In this document: piece after piece, positions 31,520 through 38,392 of the stretch
Position numbering within the stretch: position 1 is the first letter of the stretch
Layout of the letters: the number at the start of each line of letters is the position of its first letter
NCBI GenBank assembly: GCA_021771115.1
Contig: JAETPP010000008.1
Coordinates: forward strand, 1-38,392
Reading direction: 5' to 3'
Source of the DNA: Bacillota bacterium
GTDB taxonomy: Bacteria; Bacillota; Clostridia; Oscillospirales; Acutalibacteraceae
Length of the DNA: 38,392 nt
Program-made: the position numbers and the translations under genes
The notes under the pieces: generated by a model
What the model was told of the DNA's origin: nothing
Databases searched by the model: none
Seen by the model: the letters and a program-made list of their open reading frames with translations, nothing else

Positions 31520-32214
31520 GAGCGGACGCATCCTTTGCGGTGTCGGTCAAGCTGTGGGCACTGCTGTGCGTCTTTGCCGGAGTGACTATCGGCGGGAATG
31601 TGCTGCTCACCTGCATCCTGACCGGCGGGGCGCTTCTTTATCTCGTCTTACAGCGGAACTTCCGACTTGCCGCGTCCTATGGCTGCTTTTATCTGCTGCT
31701 GGCGCTGCTGCTCTACGGCATCCGCTTTCATGGGCTGCGCATGCCGGCCTTTTCGGAGTTTTATGTGCTGATGTTCTGGAATCTGTCGCCGATCTTTCTG
31801 GTGTCATGGGATCTGATCACCACGCCGCCGGGGATGCTCTCCGCATTCTTATCTCGCCTCCGTATGCCCACCCCGTTCATTCTCGGGCTTCTTGTGGTCT
31901 TTCGCTTCTTCCCCACCATGCGGGCGGAGCTAAAGGGGGTAGGCAGGTCGATGAAAAACCGAGGGCTGACCGCGGCGGGGCAGCTGCTCGCACATCCCGT
32001 GCAGAGCATGGAGTATGTGCTGGTTCCGTTTCTTCTTCGGGTATTGCAGCTTGCCGATCAGCTTTCCGTTTCCGCCGTTGCAAGGGGCGCGGAACGCCCG
32101 GGCGTGCGCGGCAGCTATTATGAGAAAAGGGCCGGGGCGCGGGATCACATCGCGGCAGCCGCATGTGCGATAGTCACGGCTTCCTATTTGGTTTTGGAAA
32201 GGAGCATGGCATGA
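31516..32214 (+). CDS. Second ECF T component
   Basis: This 232-residue membrane protein has the EcfT pattern: LWALLCVFAGVTIGGNVLL helices at the start, the coupling segment RFFPTMRAELKGVGRSMKNRGL, and a later LLRVLQLADQLSVSAVARGAERP. These two segments parallel RYFPTMREEW...MALRGI and ...ITRGIE in the first module. It overlaps S component and ATPase genes by 4 bases on both sides. Confidence 0.88.
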   Translation: MRADASFAVSVKLWALLCVFAGVTIGGNVLLTCILTGGALLYLVLQRNFRLAASYGCFYLLLALLLYGIRFHGLRMPAFSEFYVLMFWNLSPIFLVSWDLITTPPGMLSAFLSRLRMPTPFILGLLVVFRFFPTMRAELKGVGRSMKNRGLTAAGQLLAHPVQSMEYVLVPFLLRVLQLADQLSVSAVARGAERPGVRGSYYEKRAGARDHIAAAACAIVTASYLVLERSMA

Positions 32215-33608
32215 TCGAGCTTACACACGCTTCCTTTCAATACGAAAACTCGGACAGAGGTGTGCGGGACATTTCCCTTTCGGTAAAAAGCGGCGAATGC
32301 GTCGTGCTGACGGGACTCTCCGGCTGCGGCAAGACCACCGTGACAAGGCTTGTCAACGGGCTTGCGCCGTCCTACTATCCCGGAGTTTTCAGCGGGAGTG
32401 TGCGGATAGACGGCAAGGACATATCAAGGCTTTCCACATGGGAGATCGGGCGTTTGGTGGGAAGCGTTTTTCAGGACCCCAAAAGCCAGTTCTTTTCCGC
32501 TGAGCTTGCCGGAGAGGTGGCCTTTCCCTGCGAGAATTACGGCCTGTCCGCCCGGGAGATACGGGAGAGAACGGACGCCGCCATAGAGGCGTTGAAGCTG
32601 TCCCATTTGAAAGACAGGGCAGTTGACGTCCTCTCAAGCGGAGAAAAGCAGCGGGCGGCCATTGCGTCCGTATATGCCATGAAGCCAAAGGTCTTTGTGT
32701 GCGATGAGCCGACGGCCAACCTCGACGCCGCCGGGACGAGGCAGCTTGCGCAGACCCTTCGGCAGCTCAAGGAGCAGGGCTTTACCCTGCTCCTCACGGA
32801 GCATCGGATCGACTGGCTGATGGGGATCGCAGACCGGTTTTTATATCTGCGGGAGGGTAGAATAGCGGCCGAGTATGCACCACGGGACTTACTCCTTCTG
32901 CCGGAAGCAGACATCTTAGGCATGGGGCTGCGCTCTCCGCACGAGGGAAAGAGCCTTCCCGCTCCCTCCGTATTAGACGAAAACCCTGCCGTCTTGAAGA
33001 CAGCAGGGCTCTCGAAAAGAATACGCAAAGAAGTCATTTTTGAGGATATTTCGCTGTCTGTTCCAAAGGGCAGCGTGACCGCCATAACGGGACAAAACGG
33101 CGCGGGGAAAACCACACTTGCGCAGATCCTCTGCGGGCTGGCGAAGCATACAAGGGGTCATATCCTGATAGATGGGAAAAAAGCAAGAGCGGCAGTCCGG
33201 CGCAGGGAGATCTATTACTGCGGCAATGACACGTCAACGCAGTTCTTTACGGCAAGCGTGGCGGAGGAGCTGCTGCTGAATACCGAATTGACGGAAGAAA
33301 ACAAAGACCGTGCCAGACATTTGCTGAAAGAGTTTGGGCTTTACGAGTACAGGGATGCGCACCCGTCCACCCTGTCCGGCGGGCAGAAGCAGCGCCTTGC
33401 CATTGCCTGCGCCATCTTTTCCGGCCGCAGGATATTGATACTCGATGAGCCTACCAGCGGCCTTGATGGGCGAAATATGCGCCTGATTGCGGAAAGGCTG
33501 AAAAGCGAAGAGCGGAACGGCAGAACCATTCTCGTGATCACCCATGACAGGGAGCTGATCGAGAGCTGCTGCGGTAATGTTGTGGAGGTTGAAAAACGAT
33601 CGCCATGA
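32211..33608 (+). CDS. Second ECF ATPase, two fused ABC domains
   Basis: This 465-residue protein has two ABC domains. Domain 1 has GLSGCGKTT, a modified signature LSSGEKQRAA (S for the second G-preceding residue), and VFVCDEPTANLD. Domain 2 has GQNGAGKTT, LSGGQKQRLAI and ILILDEPTSGLD. The start at 32211 follows AAAGGAG; an in-frame extension to 32163 lies inside the T gene. The two domain fusion is the same as in the first module. Its stop lies only 15 bases from the convergent kinase gene and no hairpin fits between them. Confidence 0.92.
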   Translation: MIELTHASFQYENSDRGVRDISLSVKSGECVVLTGLSGCGKTTVTRLVNGLAPSYYPGVFSGSVRIDGKDISRLSTWEIGRLVGSVFQDPKSQFFSAELAGEVAFPCENYGLSAREIRERTDAAIEALKLSHLKDRAVDVLSSGEKQRAAIASVYAMKPKVFVCDEPTANLDAAGTRQLAQTLRQLKEQGFTLLLTEHRIDWLMGIADRFLYLREGRIAAEYAPRDLLLLPEADILGMGLRSPHEGKSLPAPSVLDENPAVLKTAGLSKRIRKEVIFEDISLSVPKGSVTAITGQNGAGKTTLAQILCGLAKHTRGHILIDGKKARAAVRRREIYYCGNDTSTQFFTASVAEELLLNTELTEENKDRARHLLKEFGLYEYRDAHPSTLSGGQKQRLAIACAIFSGRRILILDEPTSGLDGRNMRLIAERLKSEERNGRTILVITHDRELIESCCGNVVEVEKRSP

Positions 33609-33623
33609 GTCAGCCGAGGACCG

Positions 33624-34793
33624 TTATGGGATATCCGCGCCGGGGGAATCGTTTTCTGCCCCTGCCGGCAGCTCTACCGCGATGGTCGTGCCCTTGTCCG
33701 AGCTTTCCTCCACCCAAACGGAGCCGCCGTGGAGATTGGCGATCTCCCACACCAGAGAAAGCCCCAGTCCCGCGCCGCCGTACTCGCGGCTGCGGGATTT
33801 ATCTACCCGAAAGAAGGGATGGAAAATGCTCCGCTGATACTCCTCCGGAATGCCGCAGCCGGTGTCGGAAACGCGAATGATGCACTTTTCCTGCCCTTGC
33901 GCAAGCTCGACCCGCACCGAGCCGCCGGGACGGTTGTATTTGACGGCGTTCTCCGTCAAATTAAAGAGCAGGCGGTAGATCAGCGCGTCGCTGCCGGTCA
34001 GGGCGGCGTCGCCCGCCGCATCCAGCGTGATGCTTCGCTTCTCCGCCAGCGGCGCGAGATCTGTGAAGATCTCCTCGACCATGGGGGCGAGCTGGAGCTG
34101 CTCGTTCCGCGCCACCTGCTGCAAATTGCTCATCTCCAGCAGCGTCTTGGTCATCTGCGTCAACCGCTCCGTCTGCTCGCGCAAAAGCGTGAGGAATTCC
34201 GCCGTCTCCGGCCGCACATCGGGATGCTCCGCGGAAAACAGCTCCAGCTGCGCCTGCATCAGCGCCAGCGGCGTGCGCAGCTCGTGGGCGGCGTTGCCGG
34301 TGAACTGCCGCTGGGCGGCAAAGGCGTTGTTCAGCCGCTCCAGCATCTGGTTGAACGAGCGGCTCAGCTGCCGGAACTCCGAAATGGCGTCTTCATCGAT
34401 CCTCATATCGGCAAGATTGTTCAGCTGCACCTGCTCCACCTGCGAGGCAAAGCTGCGAAGGGGCTTGAGGGCGCGTCCGCTGACAAAATAGGCGAGGATG
34501 CCGCTGAGCAGTGTTACCGCCGCTGTGATGTACCAGTTGGTGGTGCGGAAGCGCCCCTGCACCCCATCGACGACGATGGTCAACTCCTCGTTGGGCGCTA
34601 TGAGCTGCGGGTCAAAGCTCGCCGCTCCGCCATCATTCAGGATCACCGTGCCGCCGCCCTGTAAGCTGTCCGCAATGGTGTCCATATAGTACACACCGGA
34701 GGAGCACAGCAGCAAATTCATGGCCACGCAGGTGATGCCGATGAGCAGGACGGACATCAGCGTGATGCGCCACTGCAGGGAGAGCCGCTTCAT
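33624..34793 (-). CDS. Membrane sensor histidine kinase
   Basis: This 389-residue kinase has membrane helices at about 8-30 and 87-105 around a short extracytoplasmic loop. A HAMP linker (about 105-157) leads to the HisKA domain with H170 in GNAAHELRTPLALM and the HATPase domain with the N box (LLFNLTENAVKYN), DTGCGIPEE and GGAGLGLSLV. The stop-start overlap with the regulator is ATGA. It resembles QseC/CusS-type kinases. The divergent redox operon is the likely target, so the signal may be envelope oxidation; that is an inference. Confidence 0.94.
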   Translation of the reverse strand: MKRLSLQWRITLMSVLLIGITCVAMNLLLCSSGVYYMDTIADSLQGGGTVILNDGGAASFDPQLIAPNEELTIVVDGVQGRFRTTNWYITAAVTLLSGILAYFVSGRALKPLRSFASQVEQVQLNNLADMRIDEDAISEFRQLSRSFNQMLERLNNAFAAQRQFTGNAAHELRTPLALMQAQLELFSAEHPDVRPETAEFLTLLREQTERLTQMTKTLLEMSNLQQVARNEQLQLAPMVEEIFTDLAPLAEKRSITLDAAGDAALTGSDALIYRLLFNLTENAVKYNRPGGSVRVELAQGQEKCIIRVSDTGCGIPEEYQRSIFHPFFRVDKSRSREYGGAGLGLSLVWEIANLHGGSVWVEESSDKGTTIAVELPAGAENDSPGADIP

Positions 34794-35467
34794 GCTTCCT
34801 CGCCTCCCATCAGATAGCCCTCGCCGATGCGGTTGCGGATGGGGTCATAGCCCAACGCGGTGCGCAGCTTCTTCCGCAGGGCGGAGATGTGGACGCGAAT
34901 GGAATTGCTGAAGCTGTCCACGCTGTTGTCCCAAACATGATCTATCAGCTCCTCCTGACTCACGGGCCGCCCCTGATGCACCATTAAATATTCCAGGATT
35001 CCCGCCTCCTTGCGGGTCAGCGTCAGCGCCTGTCCGCTGACGGCGGCGGTGCGGGAGCGGGTGTCGAAGCTCAGGTCTCCGCAGCTCAGCAGCACGTCCT
35101 GCTGGGTGAACTGCCGCAAGGTCAGGCTGCGGATGCGGGCCTCCAGCTCGGCAAGATGAAAGGGCTTTGCCAGATAGTCGTTTGCCCCGGCGTCCAGCCC
35201 CTCGACCTTGTCCTCCACCTCACTGCGGGCGGAGAGGATCAGCACCCGCGTCTCCCGGTCAGTCTGCCGCAGGGTGCGCAGCACCGTCATGCCGTCCTTT
35301 TTCGGCAGGTTCAGATCAAGAAGTACCAGATCGTAGCGCTCCACGCCCAGAAGCGCCAGCGCCTTTTCCCCATCATAGCAGTAGTCCACGCTGTAGGCCA
35401 GCCGCCGCAGGCTGCGGACGATCGTCTCGCACAGGGCGCGTTCATCTTCAATTACTAAAAGGTGCAT
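34790..35467 (-). CDS. OmpR/QseB-like response regulator
   Basis: This 225-residue regulator has a receiver domain (E7/D8, phospho-acceptor D51 in LLDLNLPKKDG, LAKPFHLAELEARI near K101) and a winged-helix domain (LTRKEAGILEYLMVHQGRPVS to SVDSFSNSIRVHISALRKKL). The QSEE-D-VWD and SNSIRVHISALRKKL parts are typical of the QseB/CusR group. It is divergent from the CXXC-NapH-TlpA-Msr operon and direct repeats lie between them. Confidence 0.95.
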   Translation of the reverse strand: MHLLVIEDERALCETIVRSLRRLAYSVDYCYDGEKALALLGVERYDLVLLDLNLPKKDGMTVLRTLRQTDRETRVLILSARSEVEDKVEGLDAGANDYLAKPFHLAELEARIRSLTLRQFTQQDVLLSCGDLSFDTRSRTAAVSGQALTLTRKEAGILEYLMVHQGRPVSQEELIDHVWDNSVDSFSNSIRVHISALRKKLRTALGYDPIRNRIGEGYLMGGEEA

Positions 35468-35530
35468 GAGAGCCCTCCTTTTTATTTCTCCGTTTTTGTG
35501 TTGTTTTCATTATAGCAAAAATAGATAAGG

Positions 35531-35554
35531 TTTACGTTAAGTTTTCGTTCTTAA
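35531..35554. promoter_or_regulatory. 11-bp direct repeats in the divergent promoter region
   Basis: TTTACGTTAAG (35531-35541) is followed at once by TTTTCGTTCTT (35542-35552); 8 of 11 bases agree. GTTAAG/CTTAAC also form an inverted pair (35536-35555). The 11-bp period is that of OmpR-family sites. The site is placed to serve both the regulator gene and the divergent operon; a -10-like TATGAT lies at 35578-35583 (plus). Confidence 0.5.
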
Positions 35555-35614
35555 CAGAGACTTTAACTCTCCCACGCTATGATGGGGGTACAAAATCGGA
35601 AAGGGTGATGAAAA

Positions 35615-35761
35615 ATGAGCTGCGGGAAAAAGGCCGCGGCGCAGATCGTGCTGCTGATGGCCGGAGCCGCCATGCTGTGCTTCGGCGTCTGGCGGGGCGA
35701 GGCGGCGACGGTGCTGAGCAAAGCAATCAAACTATGTCTGGAGTGTGTGGGCATTGGGTAA
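35615..35761 (+). CDS. CD1871A-type CXXC microprotein
   Basis: A 48-residue protein with one membrane helix (about 9-25) followed by GVWRGEAATVLSKAIKLC41-L-E-C44-VGIG. The R-G-E...V-L-x-K-A...C-L-E-C-(x)-G-I-G ending is the signature of the CD1871A family. These microproteins are found beside 4Fe-4S membrane proteins and thioredoxin-like lipoproteins; the CXXC pair probably passes electrons near the membrane surface. AAGGG lies upstream. Its last 17 bases overlap the longest reading of the next gene. Confidence 0.85.
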   Translation: MSCGKKAAAQIVLLMAGAAMLCFGVWRGEAATVLSKAIKLCLECVGIG

Positions 35762-36662
35762 AAAGTTTTCAGGCGTTTCACAGACCATGTCCCGTTTCCG
35801 GGGCTGGATCCAGGCGGGTGCGACGCTGCTGACCAACCTGCACCTGCCGAACTTCCTCAAAGGAGGGCTGTATCAGGGCGCGGGGAAGACCGTCTGTGTG
35901 CCGGGACTGAACTGCTACTCCTGTCCGGCAGCGTCCGGGGCCTGTCCCATCGGGGCGTTTCAGGCGGTGGTGGGGTCATCGAAGTTCAGCTTTTCCTACT
36001 ATATCACAGGCTTTCTCATTCTGCTGGGCGTGCTGCTGGGGCGCTTTATCTGCGGCTTCCTCTGTCCCTTCGGCTGGTTTCAGGAGCTGCTGCATAAGAT
36101 CCCGACAAAGAAGCTCTCCACAAAGAAGCTCAAGCCCCTGACATACCTCAAGTACGCCGTCCTGCTGGTGATGGTCGTTCTCCTGCCGGCGTTCCTTGTG
36201 AACGACGTGGGCATGGGCGATCCCTTCTTCTGCAAGTACCTCTGTCCGCAGGGCGTGCTGGAGGGAGCCATCCCGCTGTCCCTTGCCAATGCCGGCATCC
36301 GGGCGGCGCTGGGCAAGCTGTTTACATGGAAGTTCAGCATCCTGCTGTCGGTGATCGTGCTGAGCGTGGTGTTCTACCGCCCGTTCTGCAAGTGGCTCTG
36401 CCCGCTGGGCGCGTTCTATGCGCTGTTCAACCGGGTGTCCCTCTTCCAGATGAAGGTGGATAAGAATAAGTGCATCTCCTGCGGGAAATGCGCCAGAGCC
36501 TGCAAGATGGATGTGGATGTGACGAAAACGCCCAACCATACCGAGTGCATCCGCTGCGGAATGTGCGTCCGCGCCTGCCCGACGAACGCCGTGTGCTTCC
36601 GCTACGGCTTCGGCAGCGGGGAAGAGACACCAAAGAAAACAACGATGGAGGAATCAAAATGA
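35745..36662 (+). CDS. Polyferredoxin-like membrane protein (4Fe-4S binding, NapH-related)
   Basis: A protein of up to 305 residues. After the start comes CVPGLNCYSCPAASGACPIGA, then membrane helices with paired cysteine loops (CGFLCPFGWFQ, FCKYLCPQG, FCKWLCPLGAFY), and a C-terminal 2[4Fe-4S] ferredoxin domain (C-x2-C-x2-C-x3-C then CIRCGMCVRACPTNAV). The NapH/CcoG-like FxC-x3-CPFG loops carry electrons across the membrane. The true start is uncertain: GTG 35745 has its GGAG only 2 bases away; TTG 35754 or ATG 35787 are possible. It likely supplies electrons from cytoplasmic donors to the TlpA/Msr proteins downstream. Confidence 0.88.
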   Translation: MWALGKKFSGVSQTMSRFRGWIQAGATLLTNLHLPNFLKGGLYQGAGKTVCVPGLNCYSCPAASGACPIGAFQAVVGSSKFSFSYYITGFLILLGVLLGRFICGFLCPFGWFQELLHKIPTKKLSTKKLKPLTYLKYAVLLVMVVLLPAFLVNDVGMGDPFFCKYLCPQGVLEGAIPLSLANAGIRAALGKLFTWKFSILLSVIVLSVVFYRPFCKWLCPLGAFYALFNRVSLFQMKVDKNKCISCGKCARACKMDVDVTKTPNHTECIRCGMCVRACPTNAVCFRYGFGSGEETPKKTTMEESK

Positions 36663-37618
36663 ACATGAAGAGAATTTTTGCACTGGCTTTTGCCGTGCTG
36701 ATGGTGCTGGCCCTGGCGGCCTGCGGCGCAAAGGACAACGACAGGCAGGCGGATATGAGCGGAGACGGCTCCGCCATGACCGGTGAGCCGAAAACCGCCG
36801 AGGAAGCGCTCGCCATGCACAAGGAGCTGCTGGAGCGGGAAAACGCGCTCCTGTCGGGAAATGCCGAGCTCTGGGAGAAGGTGTTCATGGCGGCTGACAA
36901 GGGCATGGCCATGATCGAGGACGGCAAAAACTACGGCGACTTCCTGCTGGATACCGTCGAGGCCGCGAAAGAGCAGTTCACTGACAAGGAGTATGAGTGG
37001 CTGAAGGAGTCGGCCACGGAGATCAGCAATATTGAAAACAAGCTGACCGAGTTGGAAGAGAAGTATCCCGAGATCATGCAGAAATCCATGGACGGCGATA
37101 TGAGTATGCCCGCGGGCAGCGACACGAGCACCCCTCCCGACGACGGCAGTATGCAGAAGTTCCCCGCCTTTGAGGGTAAAGACCTGGATGGCAACACGGT
37201 GAAGAGCGACGAGCTGTTCTCCGGCAACGCCGTCACCGTAGTGAATTTCTGGTTCACCACCTGCAATCCCTGCGTGGGAGAGCTTGCCGAGCTGGACGCG
37301 CTGAATAAGGAACTCGCGGAGAAGGGCGGCTCCCTCATCGGCGTCAACACCTTCACGCTGGACGGCGACGAGGCAGCGATTTCCGAGGCGAAGGACGTGC
37401 TGGCCAAGAAGGGCGCCACCTATCAGAATGTGTATTTTGACTCCGATGGTGAGGCGGGAAAGTTTACCACCAACATCTTTGCCTATCCCACCACCTATGT
37501 GGTCGACCGCAGCGGCAATATCGTGGGTGAACCCATCGTAGGCGCCATCACGGAAAAGAAGCAGGCGGAGACACTGCAAAAGCTCATCGATCAGGCGCTC
37601 GCCGCCGATATGGGTTGA
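36659..37618 (+). CDS. TlpA-like thioredoxin lipoprotein with N-terminal helical domain
   Basis: This 319-residue lipoprotein has a signal ending LALAAC with the lipid cysteine at C22. Residues about 47-142 form an acidic helical domain (LWEKV, NYGDFLLD, FTDKEYEWL, IENKLTELEEKYPE). A low-complexity linker precedes a TlpA/AhpC-TSA domain (about 168-319) with active site C202-N-P-C205 and the cis-proline YPTTYVV. The start overlaps the previous stop (ATGA). It is likely the reductant of the MsrA encoded next. The N-terminal domain resembles each repeat of the secreted protein at 875-1612. Confidence 0.92.
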   Translation: MNMKRIFALAFAVLMVLALAACGAKDNDRQADMSGDGSAMTGEPKTAEEALAMHKELLERENALLSGNAELWEKVFMAADKGMAMIEDGKNYGDFLLDTVEAAKEQFTDKEYEWLKESATEISNIENKLTELEEKYPEIMQKSMDGDMSMPAGSDTSTPPDDGSMQKFPAFEGKDLDGNTVKSDELFSGNAVTVVNFWFTTCNPCVGELAELDALNKELAEKGGSLIGVNTFTLDGDEAAISEAKDVLAKKGATYQNVYFDSDGEAGKFTTNIFAYPTTYVVDRSGNIVGEPIVGAITEKKQAETLQKLIDQALAADMG

Positions 37619-37715
37619 CCCGAGATTTAAAAAAGCGCCTGCTGTGCGCCATTGCATTGCCCTCGGCGGGCAAGAGGCGGAGTGAGCCCCGCTTCCCCTG
37701 AAAGGAGGAAACGCG

Positions 37716-38392
37716 ATGTATCGAAGCGTATTGGCACTGCTTTTCGCCTCGGTGCTGCTGCTGGGCGGCTGCGCCGCCGGGCAGCAGACTGTGCCGAAGG
37801 AAAAGAGCGGACAGGAAGCAAACATGGACGGACTGGCTTTTGACCGGTCTGACGAGGAGATCACCTATATGGATACCACAGACAATGTCATCTATCTGGC
37901 GGGCGGCTGCTTCTGGGGCATGGAACAGCTGATGCAGTCCATCCCCGGCGTTATCGACGCCGAGAGCGGCTATGCCAACGGCACCTGCGAGGCGGACGCC
38001 GATTACAAGACCGTCTGCAAGGGAGAGACCGGCTTTCGGGAAACGGTGCGCGTGGAGTATGACCCCGAGCAGGTGAGCCTTGACGCGCTGCTGCTGGCCT
38101 ACTTCTATGTCATCGACCCCACGGTGCAAAACCGGCAGGGCAACGACCGCGGCAGCCAGTACCAGACCGGCGTTTACTTCACCAACGAAAGCGCGAGAGA
38201 GACGGTGAAGCGTATCGCGGAGATCGAGCGAGGCCGCAGCGAGAAATTCTTCGTGGAGATCGGCCCGCTCAAGAATTACTATCCCGCCGAGGAATACCAC
38301 CAGAACTACCTCGAAAAGAACCCGAACGGCTACTGCCACATCCCGCGCGCGGAGATGGAGCTTTTTTCCCGGCTGCGCATCGACCCGGGCGA
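37716..38392 (+). CDS. msrA: Lipoprotein methionine sulfoxide reductase MsrA (continues past window)
   Basis: At least 225 residues are present; the gene runs off the window. A lipoprotein signal ends LLLGGC (C19). The MsrA domain follows with the catalytic C65 in GGCFWGME, the GYANG and QNRQGNDRGSQY motifs and YYPAEEYHQNYL. The enzyme reduces methionine-S-sulfoxide in exported proteins. After the domain the frame continues with HIPRAEMELFSRLRIDPG, the linker that in related proteins leads to an MsrB domain. AAAGGAGG lies 8 bases upstream. It belongs to the same operon as the TlpA-like reductant, 97 bases earlier. Confidence 0.94.
   Translation, partial: MYRSVLALLFASVLLLGGCAAGQQTVPKEKSGQEANMDGLAFDRSDEEITYMDTTDNVIYLAGGCFWGMEQLMQSIPGVIDAESGYANGTCEADADYKTVCKGETGFRETVRVEYDPEQVSLDALLLAYFYVIDPTVQNRQGNDRGSQYQTGVYFTNESARETVKRIAEIERGRSEKFFVEIGPLKNYYPAEEYHQNYLEKNPNGYCHIPRAEMELFSRLRIDPG

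Noticed and set aside
17668-33608. A siderophore biosynthesis cluster
   Set aside because: No NRPS, PKS, salicylate synthase or NIS synthetase gene is present. Methyltransferases alone do not support biosynthesis.
36602-37864. Open frame of 420 codons on the minus strand
   Set aside because: Antisense to the TlpA-like lipoprotein and the start of MsrA, both certain genes. No recognisable product.

Overview
The window looks like a chromosomal accessory stretch from an anaerobic, moderately GC-rich Clostridia-type Firmicute, most likely a gut Oscillospiraceae-like organism. Supporting signs are Shine-Dalgarno-led genes, sigmaA-type promoters, hydroxylamine reductase (Hcp), a rubredoxin, a thioredoxin system, an Rrf2 regulator, ECF transporters and a CD1871A-type CXXC microprotein. 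I saw no rRNA, tRNA, CRISPR array, phage module or intact insertion sequence.

Region 1 (1-7,900) is a patchwork. It holds the end of a VanZ-like gene and a secreted acidic protein with two copies of a helical domain, followed by a two-component system. Then come small hypothetical genes, a YcxB-like remnant, a TIGR02206 membrane protein, a small lipoprotein, a YiiX-like cysteine hydrolase and a CPBP (CAAX-type) protease.

Region 2 (8,300-17,320) is stress and redox defence. A Crp/Fnr regulator is divergent from a nitrosative-stress operon (dicluster ferredoxin, rubredoxin, two DUF2249 proteins, Hcp), with a palindrome between them. A DUF4300 lipoprotein follows. Then a minus-strand operon (rhodanese lipoprotein, Rrf2 regulator, thioredoxin with a CPYC active site, thioredoxin reductase, and a 27-residue membrane peptide) is divergent from a Fur/PerR-type regulator plus ferritin. 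That regulator has a perfect 19-bp palindrome in its promoter.

Region 3 (17,350-33,608) is the most interesting part. Three near-identical DtxR/IdeR-like palindromes (AGTTAG-N6-CTAACT) precede three gene groups. Group 1 is a decayed ygbA-like gene, two methyltransferases, a thiazoline-carboxylate-hydrolase-like protein and a ZIP metal transporter. Group 2 is a decayed copy of the same leader, a SRPBCC protein, a methyltransferase stub and a TetR regulator with its own promoter and operator. Group 3 is an MptD-type ECF transporter, two half-size ABC transporters of the YbtP/YbtQ-IrtAB architecture, a second thiazoline-hydrolase-family protein, a class C beta-lactamase-fold hydrolase, and a second complete ECF transporter. 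No NRPS or PKS gene is present. My inference is an iron-responsive uptake and processing island for a foreign (perhaps thiazoline-containing) metallophore, comparable to the import half of the yersiniabactin and equibactin loci.

Region 4 (33,624-38,392) has a second two-component system divergent from an envelope redox operon: a CXXC microprotein, a polyferredoxin membrane protein, a TlpA-like thioredoxin lipoprotein and a lipoprotein MsrA that probably continues into MsrB. The N-terminal domain of the TlpA-like protein resembles the repeated domain of the secreted protein at 875-1612. This links two two-component-system-associated loci at opposite ends of the window.
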